Below are positions 39,713 through 50,656 of a stretch of DNA of 64,000 nucleotides, one piece after another (position 1 is the stretch's first letter; every line of letters starts with the position of its first letter). Under the pieces are notes generated by a model that worked only from the letters and a program-made list of their open reading frames with translations, was not told the origin of the DNA and ran no database searches. Location: the NCBI GenBank assembly GCA_951799425.1, contig OX637396.1:39423901-39487900 (forward strand). Direction: 5' to 3'. The DNA comes from Ilex aquifolium (taxonomy: Eukaryota > Streptophyta > Magnoliopsida > Aquifoliales > Aquifoliaceae). A program made the position numbers and the translations under genes.

Positions 39713-40085
39713 AGGGGTGCAACTTGGGCGGGCCAACCCAAATTCAACCCTAGCCCAACCCAAAAAAAATAGGGCTTGAGTTAGAATTTTTAATACTTGG
39801 GTTGGACTTGGGCAAAAAAACCCCAACCCGAATTGAATTTGGGCAAGCCTAGGTTTGAGGCCTTGGGTTGTCGGGTTTAACCCGAATATTAAAATCAGGT
39901 TGAACCCGAATATACATAAATATATAAATATATTTAACTAGGGTTAGTATTTATCTTCACTCTTTAAAGTTCAGACTTTCAATTCACTCACTCCTGCGCC
40001 TCCAAAACTCTTAGATCCCTCTCTCAATCGTCACTCGTCTGAGTCGTCTTAGACTCTCAGCCTCCCTCTCTTACTCTCTCTTCAT
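39713..40085 (+). mobile_element. Truncated hAT-like repeat between the two hAT copies
   Basis: Starts TAGGGGTGCAACTTGGGCGG and continues with GGGTTGGACTTGGGC and AACCCGAAT words, then a TC-rich leader-like stretch (39960-40080). It stops abruptly where hAT copy 2 begins. The TAGGGGTG start resembles the TIR of a common plant hAT group. No right end or duplication was found. Confidence 0.45.
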
Positions 40086-40810
40086 CAAGGTATTGGCCGA
40101 GTCCGATACGACTTGGCTAGTTTCGATACGATAACGGTACGCGAATCGTAGAAATGACGAATTGAACTAATATTGCCGATATTTTGGCGTTATCTCGTGC
40201 GTCTCTAACGAAATCAAATGAATCGGTGATAGCTTGGTGCAACTCGGCGATTCAAATCCGAATCTTTCCGAGTCGAAAATGTCAGTGAACAAATCCCCCC
40301 AAATCTGGGATAAAGGAAAAAATCCAACACCCACTACTGTAAAAGCATAAAAACAGTCAATCATTTCTGAAAATTGAACAAAAATCCAAAAAAAAAAAGG
40401 GGATGGGAAATAAAGCAGACCCACTACCAGTCAAGACTCGAAACCCATGTGAAATTGCAGAAATCAAATGAACCATGACTGTTTAAACCCCACTTTTTCA
40501 ACTATAAAAACGAAGAATACTAAGGATTCGACATACTTATAGGTCTGCATCTTCTTCATCTGTTTTTGTGTGAAATCATACTTCGGTTATTTGTTGTGGA
40601 CTTGTGACGATCTTCTGCGGTTCTTTGTTGTCGGTGTTGGTTCTCGTCGGTGCGGGACTGTGTCTCTGTCTGCACTCATCTCTCTCTCTCGTCGTGACTG
40701 AGAAGCAGACCCACGTCTGAAGAGGTAAGTGTCTGCTGTTTTTTTTTTCTTTAAAAGCATCTCTAAGTATTGTTTAAATATTTGTTTTTGTCTTGAAGGT
40801 AATATAAAAT

Positions 40811-40876
40811 TAGTAGGTGGATAGAGATGCCAATTATTCTCTTGCACGTCACTGGTTCGATTCCCTCTAACAGCCT
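40811..40876 (+). other. tRNA-like segment in hAT copy 2
   Basis: TTAGTAGGTGGATAGAGATG is followed by ACTGGTTCGATTCCCTC, matching the copy-1 segment but with a shortened D arm. Pol III A/B-box-like words are kept. Not a functional tRNA. Confidence 0.5.
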
Positions 40877-40984
40877 GTTTTGCATTATTTTAGTTATAAT
40901 TACATTTAAATTACTGCAGAGATGCAATTGACTTCAATTCCTCCACAGATGCAAATGTTACAATTAAATTATTTTTATATTTAA

Positions 40985-41655
40985 GTTACTTATTTATTTA
41001 TTGAATAAATATTACAAGTATTGTTATTTAATGATCACAAAAATTATAATTTTAATGAAATAATTAGATACATTAATATTTTATAATAATAAATAAGTGG
41101 TTATAAGTTCTATTTTTTTTTTTGATAAAAAATATATGTTCTATTTTAAATTATGTAAAATTAAATGTTACAATTACATTATTTTTATATTTGAATTACT
41201 TATTTATTGAATAAATATTACAAGTATTGTTGTTTAAGGATCAAAAAAATTATAACTTTAATGTAAATATTAGATACATTAATTTTTTATAATAATAAAT
41301 AAGTGGATATAAGTTATATTTTTTTTTATTGATAAAAAATATATGTTATATTTCAAATTATGTAAAATTAAATGTGACAATTACATTATTTTTATATTTA
41401 AATTACTTATTTATTGAATAAATATTACAAGTATTGTTGTTTAAGGATCAAAAAAATTATAACTTTAATGTAAATATTAGATACATTAATTTTTTATAAT
41501 AATAAATAAGTGGATATAAGTTCAATTTTTTTTTTTTTTGATAAAAAATATATGTTCTATTTCAAATTATGTAAAATTAAATGTTACAATTACTTTTTTT
41601 TTATATTTAAATTACTTATTTATTGAATAAATATTACAAGTATTGTTTTTGTGAC
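40985..41655 (+). repeat. ~205-bp AT-rich tandem repeat in hAT copy 2
   Basis: Three to four units, each containing GGTTATAAGTT- or GGATATAAGTT-like text, GATAAAAAATATATGTT, AATTATGTAAAATTAAATGT and TTGAATAAATATTACAAGTA. Phase points are near 41103, 41308 and 41517. Copy 1 has fewer units at 38200-38440, so the array expanded in copy 2. Confidence 0.8.
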
Positions 41656-41663
41656 ATTGTAGA

Positions 41664-44107
41664 ATGCCTCCTAAACAACACGACATTGGTTGGGACCACG
41701 CAATACCTGTTTGGTGGTGATCGACGAATTACAAAGTGCAACTATTGTGAAAAAATAGTTCATGGTGACATTACTCGAATGAAGCAGCATATTGCACATG
41801 TATCCGGTCAAGTGGAAGGATGTCCACGTGCACCAAAAGAAGTGTCACAATTCTTGAGACAACATCTCAGTGATTGTAGTAAAGAAAGGGCTTCTATAAA
41901 AAAGAACGAATTATGCAATCATTAAGAGATGAAGATTTGTACAACTTAGATGATGATGATGGTGAGAATCAAATTGAAGAGGGTGATTTTGAAAAAAGAC
42001 AGTTAAAACATGCAATGAAGGAAAGCCGTCAAATGGCTTGGATGGAGGAAGAGGGTCGTAGGCACTCCGTATCAAATGCAAACAGTCGTCCTACTAAGGG
42101 TCATTTTTTTGTTGCTGGATCATCACAACCATCTGGCTCAGGAATAAAGCGCGGACCACCACGTAGCTATAGCGTAAAAGAAGGTGCAAGCCTGCCTGTA
42201 AGTGGCATTGATCCGTACATGTTTCCGTCTAAACAAAAGTCAGTAAAAGGCATGTTCTCAGGTCAGAACCTGAAAAAAGTGGGAAAAGCTATTTGAAGTT
42301 CTTCCTCTTCAATGCAATACCATTCAATGCAGCTGATAGTGGGCCTTATTATCAGTCAGTGATTGACACTATTGCGGATGCAAGCCCAGGAATAAAAGGC
42401 CCCATAGGATATCAAATTGGTAGTTCTTATTTGGAGGAGGAGGTTCAAGAGCTTGACGTGTATATATCCTCAATGAAGGTAAAATGGCCTCAATATGGTT
42501 GCACAATCATGTCTGATGTGTGGAGTTCTAGAACAAAGAAACTCATTATTAATTTCATGATTTATTGTGACCGTAGTATGATTTACCATACTTCAATTGA
42601 TACAACAAACATTTCAAAAACTGCTGACTATATTTTCTCTCTTATGGATAAAGTTGTTGATGAAGTTGGAGAAGAAAATGTAGTACATATAGTAACCGAC
42701 AATGAGACAAGCTTTAAAGCAGCTGGTAAGATGTTGATGGACAAAAGAAAACATCTATTTTGGTCTCCTTGTGCAGTCTATTATATCGATTTGATGCTAG
42801 AAGATATTGGTCATATCTCATCTACAAAAAATTGCAGTCAAAGTCCTACGTCAAATATGTTCATCATCAGGGTGTGAAAGAAATTGGAGTACATGGTCGC
42901 TGATCCATACAAAAATTTGCAACCGATTGGCAATGAAAAAACTACATAAGTTAGTTTTTGTGCACTATAATATGTGGTTACGAGTTAGAAATTTGACGTA
43001 TCAGCGTGAAAATGATGATTTTTATAATTCAATTGATCTGAACTACATTTTTAATGATGAGGACTTATTAGATGAGTGGATAAGAGAGGGAGAGGAACCA
43101 ATTTTACCACCTGATAACTTAAGTTGGTGGATGAAGGTATTCGTGACATTGAAGAAGGTGGAGGTGGACGAGATGCATTTGATGAAGACGACACTAATAC
43201 GGCTCCAACATCTAGCAACTATGCCACTACCAGAAAATCTGGAAAAGATACGAGGCCAACCAATAAGGGTAAAAAGACTATGAAAATTTTTGTCAGTTCT
43301 AGTGATTCTTCTTCTTCTAATGATGATGATGATGATAATGTTGCTGATACTTATGGTGGTGGTGGTGGTGGTGGAGGGACAACTGGAGATGGTGGTGATA
43401 CTCAACTAGCTGGCGGTATGTCATGGGCACAGGGGCAAGACAATTATCATGTCACACAGGATACAGACCATGGATATCGACCAGGGGCAATGAAACAACA
43501 GAGGAATTTAAACTCTTCCATTAGTAATGATTATTCCAATCGACGCCATCATCATTCACTTGGTCGGCAAGATATTGATGATTATATGCAGAGTTTGGGA
43601 TTGGCATCACATGAAGGATACATGCCTTACGGACATCATCAAAGTAGTAGTATAGAATCTAGCTATGCACATGGATCATATGGATATGGTATCCCTTCAC
43701 AGCTTCCGAGGTCTACTAGTACTAATAGTGCTGCGCATTATGGCCATCGCCCTACACATCTTGAGAGATCTACTAGTACTAGTACTGGTGGTTACTATGA
43801 TCGTGTTCCAAGGAGACATCATGATGGATCTTCTAACATGACATCGGATAGTGTCAACTTTTATGGATATGATCAGTCTTCTGCTAGTAGTGGCTGTGAA
43901 TATCGTGGTTTTGGGTACTATCAGCATGGGAACCAGCCAGTCCAACCTCCACAGTCACACTACTCTAATTATGGGTCATCTAGTCTACCAACTCAATCAA
44001 ATCCGTATTCACACTTGTACTCTTATCCTTATGGTGGACAGTATCCTAATTTGTATTATCTTAGAGACAATAACGACGATTTTGAGCCTCATCGTCGTTC
44101 AATGTGA
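41664..44107 (+). pseudogene. hAT transposase, internally deleted (copy 2)
   Basis: Reads MPPKQHDIGWDH at 41664, then shifts frame through one extra T near 41710 before the BED finger (CNYCEKIVHGDITRMKQHIA). The acidic linker and Ser-rich part follow at 41913-42296 and the DUF659-like part at 42293-42820 (SDVWSSRTKKLIINFMIYCD, HIVTDNETSFKAAGKML). It then jumps directly into the dimerisation part (CERNWSTWSLIHTKICNRL) from about 42820, in a different frame. The disordered tail 43124-44107 is open and in frame with the preceding GKDTRPTNKGKK, unlike copy 1. Confidence 0.85.
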
Positions 44108-45892
44108 CAATGATTATAGCTCAATATGTTCCTAAATGCCTATGTTGAACATTGATAATGATAATTATTTTCGGTAGCGATTTTATGTTTCATTTTAATT
44201 ATGTTTAATGTGTTTTTGGATGTATTGTAGGAATATGATATTTGAATGATGATGTTTATATTTTTAGAATTTTCCAAAAAATTTTCAATTTTTTTTGGAG
44301 CTTCTATCTTGCGTTTTGAGCGTATCGGTTGATATCGCACCGCGACCGATGTGTATCAGCACCTTCCGAGTCGATGGCCGATACCTCGACTTCGAACCAT
44401 GATTTAAAGAACTCATTGCTCAGATTGCGACACCTTTCTTAATATCAAGTTTTATCCCTAGACTCTTGTGTCAGTTGTCAATTATCCTCAAATAACTCTG
44501 TATTCATTAGACTCTTGTGACTTTGATTTCAGCGGTCACCAGGTTAGGAACTATATGAAATATTGGTTTGGCCTCTTTGCTGGCACGTTTTTCAATGTGC
44601 CGCTACGAAGTGGAAAGTTGTGATATGTGCAGGATATGATGTTCTTAACTAGGTCTGTCTTTTATCTTTTTTCAGGTTGAAAAGCTTGGAAAAGATGCTC
44701 TTGTAAACTGTGCCAAGACGAGCATGTCCTCAAAGTTGATAGCTGGTGACAGTGACTATTTCACAAATTTTGTATGCAGATTTTTTCTTTATCAATGTGA
44801 CTTTTTCTTAACAACAATAGTTTAATGGAATTTTACTGCAGCTTAACTTCATCATAATATTATGTTTCCTAAATGCTAGAGAAGTATTCTTTCCTGATCA
44901 TATATGCGCATAAGATATCTTTCTGCGAAACTACAAAGAATTAAGCAGATCAATTCCCAACATTGTTTTTTCATTGGTCTTTCTGCTTCTAGTTGGTTTT
45001 CTTAATCAATGAAATTTGGTCTTGTTGGCTCTTCTTTCACATGGTTGCTTTTTGATTGTCATATTGAAATTTTTAAATGAAGATTTGAGTTGTGGTTGTA
45101 TGCTGTTCATAGGGTCTCAAGCTGAAAATAAACTTGAGTTGGTTCTGTTTCTGTTGTATCGGATGTTTACCTGATTGAAGTTTAGGGTTAGTTGTGCAAT
45201 TTACTTAAACTGAAAATGCTGCATATTAGTGCACAACTACAATTGTATGTTGGGACTAGCAATACTTGGTTATGTTTGGTTTATGATCTTCAATTAGGCA
45301 CGAGTATATCCTTAATGTAGTGGTTTTCGTGGTGAATACCTTTTCTTCCTAATTCCTAAAGGGCCTGTTTGGTATGTTTTTTGGGAGGGGTTTGGATTGG
45401 ATTGTCCAAACTCGGGTTTGACCCAAAGATGGGATTCAAAGATGGGTTTGAGGGGGTTAATGTTATCCATACCCATGTTTGGTATGCGCAGGGATATGAC
45501 TATTAGGATAATATATTTGTATGTAAATGACTAATTTGTCCCTAAACCCATTTAATCCAAACCCATGTTTGTTTATGTTAAACATGGGTTTGGATACATA
45601 TATGAGTAAACATGTGTCCTTTTATTTTTATTTTTTTTGAGTAACTTCGACGGTACGAGAGAATTTTATTAAATTTAAAAATAAATTATACCTAGCGAGG
45701 GGGACGTATGTACCTTACCTCAATATGCATCTAAATACATTATGAGTAAAACAAAATAAATAAAATAATAAAAATGCATACAATTACATCATAATGCATT
45801 TAAAATAAAGAAAAGAAAAAAAATTCTTAAAGCTAAACTGAAGATAATGGCCTGCAATGATTAGAATAAGCTCAAAAGAATTTAAGCTTATC

Positions 45893-47757
45893 CTAAGTTA
45901 CTAAGAAAATCTGTGAATGCCTTGTTATTCTGGATAGGAGGTTGGCCTTTTGCTGGAGTGTGAACAGTACCCCGTAAACAGTACTGTGAACAGTAACGAA
46001 CAGTACCGTGAACAGTACCGTGAATAGTGAAAATTCTGCTGAAACATTAAATTCCAGCGCCTGTTTAAAATCCTTATAAATTCCAGCTGGAAGAGTTATC
46101 CACTTTGACCTTAGCCCAGTTGAAGGAGTCCCTCTACTAATGGATAAATTCTGATGTTGATCACCAAAACAGCTGCCAGAAACGTGCTGCCATAAACCAT
46201 GTAGAATCTGGAAATCCAAGCTGCTAAGAAGAGTCATAAGCTGATAAGATAACAACTTAAACTTCCAATTAAATGATGCAACGCCTTGGACCATGTCCAC
46301 AACAGCTGAGAATCTGTTTCAATAAGGAGCTGATATTCAGACAAACTATATGAATGATAGAGCTTCAGACCATCCAGCAATACCATAATCTCAGCCTCCA
46401 TATTTGAACGTAGACCATAAAATTTCGAAGCTGCCACAACTAATTGACTCCTCTGATTTCGAATTATTGCCCCCCCACCAGACATCCATTAGCAAAGCAT
46501 CCATGAGTAACTTCCACCCAATAAGCTGTGAACTTGGAGAAATTCGTTGACCCCAAATCAATGCAGCTGTTTCATTCAGCTGAACTTGTTCCCTAACCAG
46601 CTGCCATGCTGACTTCACTGTGAAAACACCAGAATCAGAATATGTCCAGACCATATGGTCTGGATGTGAACATAAAGTAACATTAGATGCCTTAACTTCC
46701 TGAAGCAATTCATCTGTTAATTCAGTACAAGACTCCAGATTCCATTGTCCAAGCACAAGCACCTCATCCAAAGTTGGAAAAAATTCAGGAGACTCCTGAG
46801 TTCTTAGAATTAGAGGCCCATGTCCTGTCCAATTGTCACACAAAAAATCCACATTTGAACCCTCGCCCACCATAACTCTAGAATGATTTGCCATTAACTC
46901 AAACCATGGAGCTAAAAGCTTATAGCTCTTTGAATAAGAACACCTTGCACCTCTCAACAAATGATGATGCTTAAGATATCTCCTTTTGAAAATTCTGGAC
47001 CAAAGAGAAGATTCAGTCATCAAATTTCAAACTTCCTTCATTCTAAAAGCTTTTCAAACATCTTCAAACTTTCTCAATCCAAGCCCCCTTCCTCCTTTGG
47101 CCTTGTGATAGAATTCCATGAACAGCAATGCCTTTTCAGAACAGCAGGATCATTTGAGCAGATAAATGCAAGCATAAGCGAATTAATCCTAGGTATTATA
47201 CCTTTGGGTATCTTTGCACAGGCCAATATATGCATCGGAATAGCACTTAGAACAGATTTGAGTAACACAATTCTACCCATATTGGACAACATTTTTCCAT
47301 ACCATCCTTCCAGCTTTGTCCTAAATTTCTGTAGCAAATCTTCAAAATGAACTAGCTTAGGCCTGCCCTTGATAACTGGACATCCTAAATAATTGAAAGG
47401 ACATCTTCTTATCAGAATGTTAGCAGCTTGTTGCAAAACTCTCCTTATAGCATTAGAAATCTTAGTAGAACAATACATTGCACTCTTTTGGAGATTCACC
47501 CTTTGACCTGATGCTGCTTCATATTTAGAAACAAAAGAAAGAAGATTCTTCAAAGACAGTCTATCACCCCTCAAAAAAATCAATGTGTCATCAGCAAAAA
47601 GCAAATGACTCAACAATTCAGTTCCCCTGCCTGCATGAAAATGTCTGACTTTACCCTGATAATACAAGTCCTTTAATCCCCTGCTCAAGACCTCTTCTGC
47701 CAAAATAAACAATGATGGAGACAATGGATCTCCCTGGTTCAAATTTATTATTTCCTA
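45893..47757 (-). pseudogene. LINE ORF2 fragment: reverse transcriptase, zinc-knuckle and RNase H parts
   Basis: 47742-47074 carries the C-terminal RT with NQGDPLSPSLFI and LLFADDTLIF (the FADD catalytic motif), then NYLGCP and GWYGKMLSNMGRIVLLKSVL, typical of plant L1 ORF2. 47023-46391 is the region leading to the zf-RVT domain (VWTYSDSGVFTVKSAW). 46485-45893 holds an RNase H-like part (ASKFYGLRSNMEAEIMVLLD, LLIETDSQ). The three parts are in different frames and the N-terminus is gone, so it is dead. Confidence 0.88.
45958..46028 (+). repeat. GTGAACAGTAC minisatellite in the LINE
   Basis: Six or so units of GTGAACAGTACC and variants (GTAAACAGTACT, GTGAATAGTG) in a head-to-tail row, in the RNase H / 3' part of the LINE. 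Confidence 0.85.
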
Positions 47758-47991
47758 ACTTATGAAAAAAATCATGAATGTTGATAAAATATAACTATTA
47801 TTCATAAGCATAATAAAACGCAATAAAACATTAACCCAACAAGAAAGTGCAACTTTCTAACATTTACTTATACGGGGATACATACAAAATTTGTCCATTC
47901 ACAAATACATCAAAACGGTCGGACATATTCCCGTTAAACCATATTAAACATCATTATATTGGTTACAAAGTGGTCTCATGTATTGATGACA

Positions 47992-48600
47992 TTAATCATC
48001 AATGATAACCAAGTCTACAATAGGCCTATACGGTGACGTGACTGAAGTGGAACCAACACTGGAAACTGTTGATATATTTCCACCTTCCCCATGTGGCCCA
48101 AATATTTCTGTGAATATCTCGTAATTGGGACAAGTCTGCACACACGCTCGAGCTGCGAAGTTGTCATCCTAAAAAAAAGGACATTTATTTTAATGACACA
48201 TTTATATAAATGTTCGTATAGTAATATATATATTAAAAAACAAAAAAATAAAATAAACCTCTAAGAAAGAAACTCCTGCCGCATTGATTGGGAAAAGAAC
48301 TCGTTCTTCATTGTTCCAATGGAACAACCCCGAAGCCTCCATATCTTTCATCTTGAAATGGCGTCTTTTCCAAAAAATAACTACTTCCATCACTAGTCCC
48401 AGAGTTAATCGTGGTGCTTGCCGACGTGAACTTATCATCTCCCTCAGACAACTCCAGCCTCCTTCGAGGAATTCACCCGTGTTGACAATTCGCCTCTCCA
48501 ACTTAAGGTCCATCAGGCAATCCAACAGAACATCTTCTTCATCTTGTGTTAGTCTTAATCGCCTCATTTCTTTTAACCATGGTCCAATAATAAAATTCAT
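47992..48600 (-). CDS. Second Myb/SANT-like protein of the Harbinger element
   Basis: Exons 48600-48259 and 48168-47992 join in frame (AG-flanked intron, GT donor) to 172 aa plus TAA. The N-terminal half has spaced Trp/Leu (WLKEMRRLRLTQDEEDVLLD, GWSCLREMI). The C-terminal half has GLFHWNNEERVLFP and then NYEIFTEIFGPHGEGG. This order, G-F/L-x-W-N-[DE]-E followed by P-N-Y-x-x-F/L-x-x-I-F-G, resembles the end of plant Myb/SANT-like (Myb_DNA-bind_3) domains, although the first half is diverged. It is probably a DNA-binding accessory protein of the transposon; the assignment rests on motif order only. Confidence 0.55.
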
Positions 48601-48760
48601 TACAAAATGAATGCATAATACATTAGTTAATAACAGAACAAAAAATTAAACATTAATTTACAGATACCAATCTTTAAAAGTGAATACATAAATTAAAAAC
48701 ATAGCATAAGTTGATAAGGAAAATTTTCTGGAAACATTATCATCGCACATGATCGTTGCG

Positions 48761-49162
48761 TCAAACATAATTTCCCACAAATGAGGTAAAAATATTGCAA
48801 ATTATGAAACCCAATATGAACGCTACTAGAACGAGCATAATTCCATTTTGTGGGACTGATTGAACTTCTTGAGATGGTTTTCTTCCAACCATTTCGTGTG
48901 GCATGAGAATTCGTGCACGTGGACGTGGATCATTCACAGTGTTGTGTTGCTGTGTATGCATTGGCTTTTCATTTTGGTCCATCACTCTAGAGGAAACGTG
49001 TGCTGCTAAGGCCTCTTGCGCAGCTACGGATGACGAAAACGACTTGTACAAAGCGCCAGGATATCCACTGACAAGGCCGTGGCATTCTTGCCAATTATCA
49101 ACAATTCCTACCCTTCGACCATTGAACACAACATACCATTTCTTCTTCAAACCCATTTGCAT
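48761..49162 (-). CDS. RNase H1 N-terminal (hybrid-binding) domain protein with C-terminal membrane segment
   Basis: 133 aa in one open frame. Residues 6-52 (KKKWYVVFNGRRVGIVDNWQ, then GYPGALYKSFSSSVAAQEAL) match the small RNase H1 N-terminal fold (also called the viroplasmin-type domain, PF01693). That fold binds RNA/DNA hybrids or dsRNA in RNase H1. No RNase H catalytic domain follows. Residues 55-105 are hydrophilic and probably disordered. Residues 107-128 (GIMLVLVAFILGFIICNIFT) form one hydrophobic helix at the extreme C-terminus, as in a tail-anchored membrane protein. It sits between ORF1 and the second SANT-like gene on the same strand, so it looks like element cargo. Domain call by eye; function unknown. 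Confidence 0.65.
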   Translation of the reverse strand: MQMGLKKKWYVVFNGRRVGIVDNWQECHGLVSGYPGALYKSFSSSVAAQEALAAHVSSRVMDQNEKPMHTQQHNTVNDPRPRARILMPHEMVGRKPSQEVQSVPQNGIMLVLVAFILGFIICNIFTSFVGNYV

Positions 49163-49415
49163 TCCTGTTATTTAACTCATAATACCAATTGTGAAATGTG
49201 AATAACACAAGGAATTCAGTTTAGTTTTAAAGCACAAACATTAAATACCCAAAACATAATAAGCATAAAGAAATACATTGTGAAGACATCAACAGCCAAA
49301 TGATACTTCTACATCGTCTAAATACCACTTTGACACACAAGTTACAAACAACAACAAATTGTAGAAGACTTCACATCGCTGTAAATATTCCAAAACAAGC
49401 GAGTCGGGATAAGTA

Positions 49416-50451
49416 CTAATTGTCTATCCCAGATGCATTACCCCATAACACGCCAAGAAGCCATGCTGGTCTCTCACTTTCAGGCAAGCTCATGAAGAGG
49501 TCCACCTTAATCGGGTCACTAGCAATCTTATAAGCCGTCCTGTGTCGGTGATCCATCGTTAGGCCATCTATTTTTGACAATTCTGCGTTAAGTTGACGCC
49601 TCGCCTCAGCAGCATCTTGCTCATAACCAACCCTCTGAGCAATGTCTGAAAGTTGTTTTCCACAAGTCGACACATAGTCACCAAGTATTTCAGTCATTTT
49701 ACTTATGCTTCGTGCAATGCCATCAGATGTTTCACCAGTTGCCTTCCTCCTATGTTTACGGCTTATGGGTGTGTCCCCCTGTCCAACCACACCATGTAGA
49801 GGCGTGTTGTTAGACATTCCTGTGTCTGCAATGTTTACATTAGTTTCTGCGACATCCTCAGTATCATGCACCTGAACTCCAGCCTCATCACCTCCAACCA
49901 TCTCTTCTAAATCTTTCGCATACTCGCTCGCCTGTTGCACGATCTTTGCCAAAAATTATGCTCCAGTCATTGTAGTAAGGCCAGCTTTTCTCACGTATTC
50001 CTTTCGCATTGCGGTCTTTCTGGAAAAATTAAGGCCGTTAGTGAAAGACTTAATGACGATGTTAGGTGGGTTGGGAAGTACGTACCTTTACGTACTCTGC
50101 CCAAACGTCGTCCCCTTCAACATCTATCTTTTTTTCTTCGTCGTTCCAGCCGAACCCTGACGTGCTTAGCATGGTGAAGAGTGTGTTGTAGGTTTTCTTC
50201 CAATTTTTAATCTTCGACTCAATGTGTGGAGTGGCACGTAGGTCAGTTCCGCCTAGTGCATCAGATAAAGCCTTTTCCAAGTGGTGCAAATAGCCTGATC
50301 TGAATGCACCGTTTTGAGATTTCCAGCCCTGTTTGCAAATGTCTTTCAGCGCATGAATAAGCAACGATTCTTCGGACGTTGACCACATACGTCTCGGTCC
50401 TTTATCATATTGGGAACTTCCCCTAAACTGCGAACTCCCGACACTTGCCAT
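49416..50451 (-). pseudogene. Harbinger ORF1, Myb/SANT-like DNA-binding protein (likely frameshifted)
   Basis: Exon 1 50451-50086 encodes the trihelix-like domain: RRMWSTSEESLLIHALKDIC, YLHHLEKAL, LRATPHIESKIKNWKKTYNT, GFGWNDEEKKIDVEGDDVWA. Exon 2 from 50019 continues in frame with KDRNAKGIREKSWPYYNDWS and IIFGKDRATG. Shortly after RATG, near 49925-49938, that frame closes. The coding-like text then continues in another frame (ASEYAKDLEEMVGGDEAG to the stop at 49416), which suggests a one-base indel or an unrecognised intron. In PIF/Harbinger elements ORF1 is needed with the transposase for mobility. Confidence 0.75.
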
Positions 50452-50656
50452 GTATCAAATAGCAGTGAATCCACATACGCATTTAATTAAATTAAAGTTG
50501 CCAACAAAATATTTTTCCAATAAGTTTTAAAGACGTGTACATACACGCAAAACATCAAATAATACCATTAGTTGCATCGAATATAACTTAAAAAAACCAG
50601 TTTCAACACGCAAATGTAATTCACAAAAAACATGCAACAATCTGTACCCTCATACA

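Larger units (their letters stand above)
40086..44401 (+). mobile_element. hAT transposon copy 2, inverted and internally deleted
   Basis: Same family as copy 1 but in the opposite orientation. The right end GAACCATG (44394-44401) is intact. The left starts at CAAGGTATTGGCCGAGTCC, so the outer CAGGGTT of the TIR is missing and no 8-bp duplication is present. Compared with copy 1, about 1 kb of the transposase middle is deleted at 42814-42830. The AT-rich subterminal repeat is expanded. Confidence 0.85.
45620..47757 (-). mobile_element. 5'-truncated L1-type LINE nested in the Harbinger element
   Basis: Minus strand; the A-rich tail corresponds to the T/TA run at 45620-45638. Sequence begins at about 47757, just upstream of QGDPLSP in the reverse transcriptase, so the endonuclease and N-terminal RT are missing. 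Target duplications were not found. Confidence 0.85.

Noticed and set aside
40985..41655. CRISPR-like or satellite array
   Set aside because: Units are about 205 bp, AT-rich, without spacers, and lie inside a hAT element in a plant genome.
46961..47350. 129-aa plus-strand ORF
   Set aside because: Antisense shadow of the LINE reverse transcriptase fragment.
48761..49162. Possible integrated caulimovirus because of the viroplasmin-type domain
   Set aside because: No movement, coat, protease or reverse transcriptase of that group is nearby, and the domain is also the RNase H1 N-domain; the context is a Harbinger element.
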